A DNA stretch of 64,000 nucleotides from SYIM01 sp039800325 (GTDB lineage: Bacteria > Pseudomonadota > Gammaproteobacteria > Burkholderiales > Burkholderiaceae_E): the NCBI GenBank assembly GCA_039800325.1, contig JBDLQY010000022.1, positions 83,623 to 147,622 on the forward strand, written 5' to 3'. A model generated the notes under the pieces. The model saw only the letters and a list, made by a program, of their open reading frames with translations. It had not been told where the DNA came from and searched no databases. The position numbers and the translations under genes were made by a program. Of the stretch, positions 60,105 to 64,000 are shown piece after piece. Each line of letters opens with the position of its first letter. Position 1 is the first letter of the stretch.

Positions 60105-61292
60105 TTAGCGGGTCTCGGCAAAGAGTTCGCGACCAATGAGCATGCGACGAATCTCCGAAGTACCCGCACCGATCTCGTACAGCTTGGCGTCGCGCCAAAG
60201 GCGGCCCGTGGGGTAATCGTTGATGTAGCCGTTACCGCCCAGGCACTGGATGGCTTCGCCTGCCATCCAGGTGGCTTTTTCTGCCGAGAACAGGATCGCG
60301 GCCGCGGCATCTTTGCGCAGGCTGCGCACATCAACCGAACCCGTGCGCGAGCGATCACATTGGCGGCCGACTTCGTAGACGTACGCGCGTGACGCCATCA
60401 TCGTGGCATACATATCGGCCAGTTTTCCCTGCATGAGCTGAAACTCACCGATCGGTTGACCAAACTGCTTGCGCTCATGCACATAGGGCACGACCACATC
60501 CATGCAGGCCTGCATGATGCCCAGCGGCCCGCCGCACAGCACCGCCCGCTCAAAGTCGAGTCCGCTCATCAGCACGCGGGTGCCGTTACCCAGACCACCC
60601 AACACGTTTTCAGCCGGAACCTCGCAATCTTCAAATACCAGCTCGCCGGTGGGGCTTCCCCGCATGCCCAGCTTGTCCAGGCGCTGTGCCACCGAAAAAC
60701 CCGGAAAGTTTTTTTCAATCAGAAAAGCCGTAATGCCGCGGGCACCCGCCTCGAGGTCATTCTTGGCATAGACGACCAGGACATCGGCATCAGGTCCGTT
60801 GGTAATCCACATCTTGGTGCCGTTAAGAATCCACCGGTCACCGCGGAAATCGGCGCGCAGTCGCATGGACACCACGTCGGAGCCGGCATTGGGCTCGGAC
60901 ATGGCCAACGCGCCAACCCACTCGCCCGAGATGAGGCGGGGTAGATACCGTGCGCGCTGTTCAGCGGTGCCATTGCGATAAATCTGGTTTACGCACAAGT
61001 TGGAATGAGCACCGTAGGACAGCCCCACCGACGCGCTACCCCGCGAGATTTCTTCCATGGCCACGATGTGCGCGAGATAGCCCAGATCGGTGCCGCCGTA
61101 CTCGGGCGATACGGTCAGCCCCAGCAGGCCCATCTCGCCAAACTTGCGCCATAGGTCGGCTGGAAACTGATCGTGACGATCGATCTGCGCCGCACGAGGA
61201 GTGATCTCGACCGCGACAAACGGCTCAAGCGCCTCGCGCAGTAGGCGAACATCTTCGCCAAGATCAAACTGCAGGCCTGGAATATGCGCCAT
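60105..61292 (-). CDS. liuA: Isovaleryl-CoA dehydrogenase (LiuA)
   Basis: A 395-residue acyl-CoA dehydrogenase. The segment KLYEIGAGTSEIRRMLIGRE at the C-terminus has Gly in the site where other members carry the catalytic Glu, which is typical of isovaleryl-CoA dehydrogenase; its base Glu sits near residue 250 instead. AMSEPNAGSDVVSMRLRAD and AIQCLGGNGYINDYPTGRLW are other marks. GGGAGAAGAA precedes the ATG at 61292. It makes 3-methylcrotonyl-CoA for the LiuB/LiuD carboxylase. No LiuR regulator, LiuC hydratase or LiuE lyase gene is in the window. Confidence 0.94.
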   Translation of the reverse strand: MAHIPGLQFDLGEDVRLLREALEPFVAVEITPRAAQIDRHDQFPADLWRKFGEMGLLGLTVSPEYGGTDLGYLAHIVAMEEISRGSASVGLSYGAHSNLCVNQIYRNGTAEQRARYLPRLISGEWVGALAMSEPNAGSDVVSMRLRADFRGDRWILNGTKMWITNGPDADVLVVYAKNDLEAGARGITAFLIEKNFPGFSVAQRLDKLGMRGSPTGELVFEDCEVPAENVLGGLGNGTRVLMSGLDFERAVLCGGPLGIMQACMDVVVPYVHERKQFGQPIGEFQLMQGKLADMYATMMASRAYVYEVGRQCDRSRTGSVDVRSLRKDAAAAILFSAEKATWMAGEAIQCLGGNGYINDYPTGRLWRDAKLYEIGAGTSEIRRMLIGRELFAETR

Positions 61293-61373
61293 TTCTTCTC
61301 CCTCAGTACGCAGAACCCGCAGGGTCAAACATCGTTTAGCCGCCCGGCTCAGAATCGATGCGGTTTGAAGCGC

Positions 61374-61838
61374 CTAATCTTTAACATCGTCGCGCCCGAT
61401 GATGGTCATCTCGGTTGCCGTCATGGTCGCGACCAATCGCTCGTGACCTTCCGCGTCAATAGCCATTGCTTCACCCTCGGCCAGGGTGATGGTGCGGCCT
61501 GCTTTGCGAACCCGGCCGGTAAACCGAAACCGCAGGCCGGCAGCCGGTGCCAGGCAATTCACTTTGTATTCGATGGTGAGAATGCCAGCATCAGCCGGCA
61601 TGAGCGTCAGCGAGGCAAACCCACAGGCCGAATCCAAGAGCGTGCCGGTAATGCCGGCATGTATGAAACCGTGCTGCTGCGTTAGTCGAGCATCAAAGGG
61701 CATCTCAATCTGCACCTGGCCTGGCATGACCTGGGTCAGCCGCGCGCCGATCAGGCCCATGACCGGTTGTCGATCGAAGCTTGCGCGCACCCGGCGTTCA
61801 AAATCGGGATCGGCAGGCAGATATTGGCTCTTACTCAT
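61374..61838 (-). CDS. PaaI family thioesterase (hotdog fold)
   Basis: A 154-residue hotdog-fold thioesterase. The key segment LTQQHGFIHAGITGTLLDSA (HGxxHxG-type) with CGFASL fits the PaaI/YigI group, where the acidic residue and the Gly-Thr backbone activate water. It hydrolyses acyl-CoA or aryl-CoA thioesters. It lies 81 bp before liuA on the same strand, so it may protect CoA pools in the same pathway. Specificity is unknown. Confidence 0.9.
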   Translation of the reverse strand: MSKSQYLPADPDFERRVRASFDRQPVMGLIGARLTQVMPGQVQIEMPFDARLTQQHGFIHAGITGTLLDSACGFASLTLMPADAGILTIEYKVNCLAPAAGLRFRFTGRVRKAGRTITLAEGEAMAIDAEGHERLVATMTATEMTIIGRDDVKD

Positions 61839-61894
61839 CCCGACATTTTAACCCCGGGGAGAGCCACCCGAAGATCGGAACTGGCGAGACGGGC

Positions 61895-62758
61895 TCAGGG
61901 ACCGTCTGCAAACACCCCCAGCGCGTTCAACTGAGCCTGTGCCGCCTCGGCCCAACCGCGATTGGCCGCCGGGCTGGCCGGGCTTGGGTGAAGCACCTGA
62001 CCAACACGGGGTGCGCGCGACGCGCCTGCCGGCCCCGCCGCCGACTCAGCCAGCACGCGCTCAATGCATTGCCTGGCATAACTGCCAATGCCAATGACCC
62101 ACTGGGGCTCAAGGGCCGCCAGCGCGCGGCGCAGATGCTCATCACACGCCTGCTGCAGCGGCGCAAGACTGGCTGCGGGCAGCTTCTCGGGCGTGTAGTT
62201 ACGTCCGGACACCTCCAGGAAAACCAGCGGGCAGTAATTGAGCACGAAGCAGCGCTCGAAAAAATGCGCTGCTTCTCCGAAGCTCTGTTCGGCCCATGCA
62301 TACAGACGTCGACCGCTCACCTCGGATCGCGCGCAACCAAAGCCTTCGATTGCCCGGCGGGGGTGCTCATGCGCGGGTCTATCCACCGGCTCGCAGATGC
62401 CCATCCAGTCGCGTACCGCCGCTATCTCGCCAAAGGGCACGCCGGTTTGCATCATGCCAAAAGGGCCCGGATTCATGCCCACGAACACCACCTGTTTGCG
62501 GCTATTGCCATACCGCCTCAGGTAAACCTCGTGCGCCCGCCGAGCGTAGGTGAGCGGGTTGTAGACATGCGCGACCGGCGCTGGAAAGCGCATGCCGTCG
62601 ACGGTGTCGCTGAGTACGCGCGCCGCCTCGATAAGCGCTTGCGCCACGCCGTTAGCGCCGCTGGCGGCCAGCGTTGCGGCAGGCTGGTCTTGCCCTACAG
62701 ACGCCTGCTCTGGGGGTACCTGCCCCCTAGACGAGCTCACGGATACGGCTTTTGTCAT
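61895..62758 (-). CDS. SMUG1-like uracil-DNA glycosylase
   Basis: A 287-residue DNA glycosylase. The active-site motif is VVFVGMNPGPFGMMQTGVPF plus GE (SMUG1 pattern), and the second motif, LHPSPASPAANRGW, is the DNA-intercalating and histidine-bearing loop. The N-terminal 40 residues are low-complexity and probably disordered. It removes uracil and oxidised pyrimidines from DNA. The gene is the first of the minus-strand run, with a 142-bp divergent region to the cupin gene. Confidence 0.9.
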   Translation of the reverse strand: MTKAVSVSSSRGQVPPEQASVGQDQPAATLAASGANGVAQALIEAARVLSDTVDGMRFPAPVAHVYNPLTYARRAHEVYLRRYGNSRKQVVFVGMNPGPFGMMQTGVPFGEIAAVRDWMGICEPVDRPAHEHPRRAIEGFGCARSEVSGRRLYAWAEQSFGEAAHFFERCFVLNYCPLVFLEVSGRNYTPEKLPAASLAPLQQACDEHLRRALAALEPQWVIGIGSYARQCIERVLAESAAGPAGASRAPRVGQVLHPSPASPAANRGWAEAAQAQLNALGVFADGP

Positions 62759-62900
62759 GGTGATCTCTCAACTACGCTGATACCGATGATAGAGGAGCGC
62801 TGCACAGTCCCGGTTGTACCGGCCCCGACCGTAGGCGACAATACGGGTTCGTTCACTCTACGCGCCCATCTGGGCCGGCTAACCACTACTGATCCGCACC

Positions 62901-63440
62901 ATGAATAAACCCGTCGATGCCACACTGACAGCCGACCCTCGGCTGGTTCCGTATGCCAAGCCCCAGCCCTGGGGCATGGCGCCCGACATGATGATTCCAG
63001 AGGTGCTTACCGGTGACGAAAAGCTGTGGGCCCCGGTAGGGCCTGACAGCTGGTCGCGACCCTTGCATCTCAATGTCACAGGCGGTTTTTACACCCATGT
63101 GCTACGAGTGCGCCGCTCGGGCGTACTGCAACGCCATCGGCATTCGGGCGCCGTGCATGCCTATGTCATCCGCGGGCGTTGGTACTACCTGGAACACGAC
63201 TGGGTGGCAGAAGAAGGCAGTTATGTATTTGAGCCGCCCGGCGAAACCCACACTCTTACCGTACCCACGGATTGCAGCGAGATGATCACCCTGTTCACCG
63301 TGCACGGTGCGCTCATGTATGTTGATCCCGAAGGCAAGGCCACCGGCTATGACGATGTGTTCACCCGCATCGAAAAATACCGGGCGCACTTTGAGGCGGT
63401 TGGTTTAGGCGCCGACTATGTGCGCCGCTTTATGCGCTGA
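62901..63440 (+). CDS. Cupin-fold protein (2,4'-dihydroxyacetophenone dioxygenase-like)
   Basis: A 179-residue cupin. The metal motif reads VLQRHRHSGAVHAYVIRGRW and YVFEPPGETHTLTVP, giving three histidines and a glutamate. It resembles bacterial 2,4'-dihydroxyacetophenone dioxygenase-like proteins, including the C-terminal YDDVFTRIEKYRAHFEAVGL. It may cleave or bind an aromatic ketone; real dioxygenase activity is not established. It is alone on the plus strand and is followed by a perfect palindrome. Confidence 0.87.
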   Translation: MNKPVDATLTADPRLVPYAKPQPWGMAPDMMIPEVLTGDEKLWAPVGPDSWSRPLHLNVTGGFYTHVLRVRRSGVLQRHRHSGAVHAYVIRGRWYYLEHDWVAEEGSYVFEPPGETHTLTVPTDCSEMITLFTVHGALMYVDPEGKATGYDDVFTRIEKYRAHFEAVGLGADYVRRFMR

Positions 63441-63504
63441 GCACTGCACACGGCGGGTCAAACAACCCGGTTTGTCCGCATGGCGTAACCCCGCACGATC
63501 GCAG

Positions 63505-63540
63505 GTAAGCCGTCCTAGGGTCGACCCTAGGACGGCTTAC
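63505..63540. terminator. Perfect 36-bp palindrome, likely bidirectional terminator
   Basis: Both strands read the same across 36 bases: an 18-base arm starting GTAAGCCGTCCTAGGG meets its exact complement at a central GTCGAC. As RNA it would form a very stable stem with no T-run after it. It lies between the convergent cupin and rodA genes, so a two-way terminator is the simplest view. Confidence 0.6.
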
Positions 63541-63545
63541 GGCCC

Positions 63546-63564
63546 TTCCCGACGCGCGCGGGAA
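63546..63564. terminator. Second short hairpin after the palindrome
   Basis: TTCCCG and CGGGAA form a 6-bp stem around ACGCGCG, five bases after the palindrome. It may strengthen termination toward either gene. No T-run is visible. Confidence 0.35.
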
Positions 63565-63641
63565 ACACGCCCGGCCTGTTCTGTGCTGGCCATGTTGGCT
63601 TTGCCGCTAATGCCCGAAAACCGTCGGGCCGTACTAGATGC

Positions 63642-64000
63642 CTATTCGGGACGTCGAATCCGACTGCGGTGAGCGCCCATCAGCAGGCCTGCGCCCAAGC
63701 CCAGAGTAACCATGGCTGTACCGCCGTATGACATGAGCGGCAGGGGCACGCCCACCACGGGGAGTACGCCCGACACCATACCCATGTTCACGAAGGCGTA
63801 GATAAAAAAAATCAGCCCCAGGGCACCGGCCAGCAGGCGATGAAACAAGGTGGAAGCCCGTGCCGAAATCATCAGGGCTCGTGCAATCAGCAGCAGATAA
63901 AGCCCGATCAGTGCCGCGTTTCCGACCAGGCCGAACTCCTCTGAGTACACCGCGAAAATAAAGTCGGTGGTGCGCTCAGGCACAAATTCAAGATGGGTCT
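63642..64000 (-). CDS. rodA: Rod shape-determining protein RodA, C-terminal part (cut by window end)
   Basis: The minus-strand frame is open to the window end, so only about 119 C-terminal residues are present. The SEDS hallmark is visible: HLEF followed by VPERTTDFIFAVYSEEFGLVG, then FVNMGMVSGVLPVVGVPLPL and MSYGGTAMVTLGLGAGLLMG. HLEF.PERTTDFIFAV favours RodA over FtsW. RodA polymerises peptidoglycan for lateral wall growth with PBP2. Usually mreBCD and mrdA lie upstream, outside this window. The GTG at 63983 is internal, not the start. Confidence 0.92.
   Translation of the reverse strand, partial: THLEFVPERTTDFIFAVYSEEFGLVGNAALIGLYLLLIARALMISARASTLFHRLLAGALGLIFFIYAFVNMGMVSGVLPVVGVPLPLMSYGGTAMVTLGLGAGLLMGAHRSRIRRPE

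Noticed and set aside
61781..62908. Open frame of 375 codons on the plus strand
   Set aside because: It lies opposite the SMUG1-like gene and crosses the divergent promoter region; the protein has no motif and low plausibility.

Overview
The window is GC-rich, almost fully coding chromosome of a betaproteobacterium. Gene content (ubiB next to ttcA, rodA, a phasin gene, many Liv-type and peptide-type ABC transporters, a leucine/isovalerate operon, MlrC, MmgE/PrpD and 3-hydroxyisobutyrate dehydrogenase-like catabolic genes) fits Burkholderiales, probably Alcaligenaceae. The family assignment is inference from content, because no rRNA or tRNA is present. I see no prophage, insertion sequence or CRISPR array. 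The only mobile-type trace is the fossil of a VapC-like PIN toxin.

Layout. 1-2286: 3' part of ttcA, then ubiB. 2401-6205: a sodium:solute symporter, a translationally coupled small-molecule kinase, and a divergent enolase paralogue that lacks key active-site residues; together they look like an uncharacterised import-phosphorylate-eliminate pathway. 6249-10479: a DUF6279 lipoprotein, then glmU and glmS for UDP-GlcNAc synthesis. 10480-10869: the VapC fossil. 10870-20722: a catabolic cluster with alpha/beta hydrolase, mandelate racemase-family enzyme, a peptide-type ABC transporter (two ATPases, binding protein, two permeases), an epimerase, RidA and a cupin-like protein. Tandem hairpins and a pentanucleotide repeat sit between its genes.

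20920-29124: an HTH regulator, a short SbmA/BacA transporter, MmgE/PrpD, a beta-hydroxyacid dehydrogenase, a phasin with repeats in its upstream region, an MlrC-like M81 protein, a quinone oxidoreductase and a His-rich Spy/CpxP-like protein. 29224-34663: thiamine locus with a TPP riboswitch, cytX, thiD on the opposite strand, and thiO-thiS-thiG-thiE (ThiE has an unusual N-terminal extension). 34707-41471: serine hydrolase, UPF0149 protein, two SDRs (one without the Tyr-Lys pair), a DsbA-like protein, SrkA-like kinase, a MESH1-like HD hydrolase and 3-hydroxyacyl-CoA dehydrogenase.

41663-49903: an AMP-forming acyl-CoA ligase with a complete Liv-type ABC transporter, ending in a GMP reductase gene that overlaps the last ATPase gene. 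49896-62758: a long minus-strand run. It holds the leucine/isovalerate genes (isovaleryl-CoA dehydrogenase, thiolase, second acyl-CoA dehydrogenase, both methylcrotonyl-CoA carboxylase subunits, an embedded EamA transporter, a hydroxyacid dehydrogenase), a thioesterase and a SMUG1-like glycosylase, and ends in small overlapping genes. 62901-64000: a cupin dioxygenase-like gene, a perfect 36-bp palindrome, and the 3' end of rodA on the minus strand.
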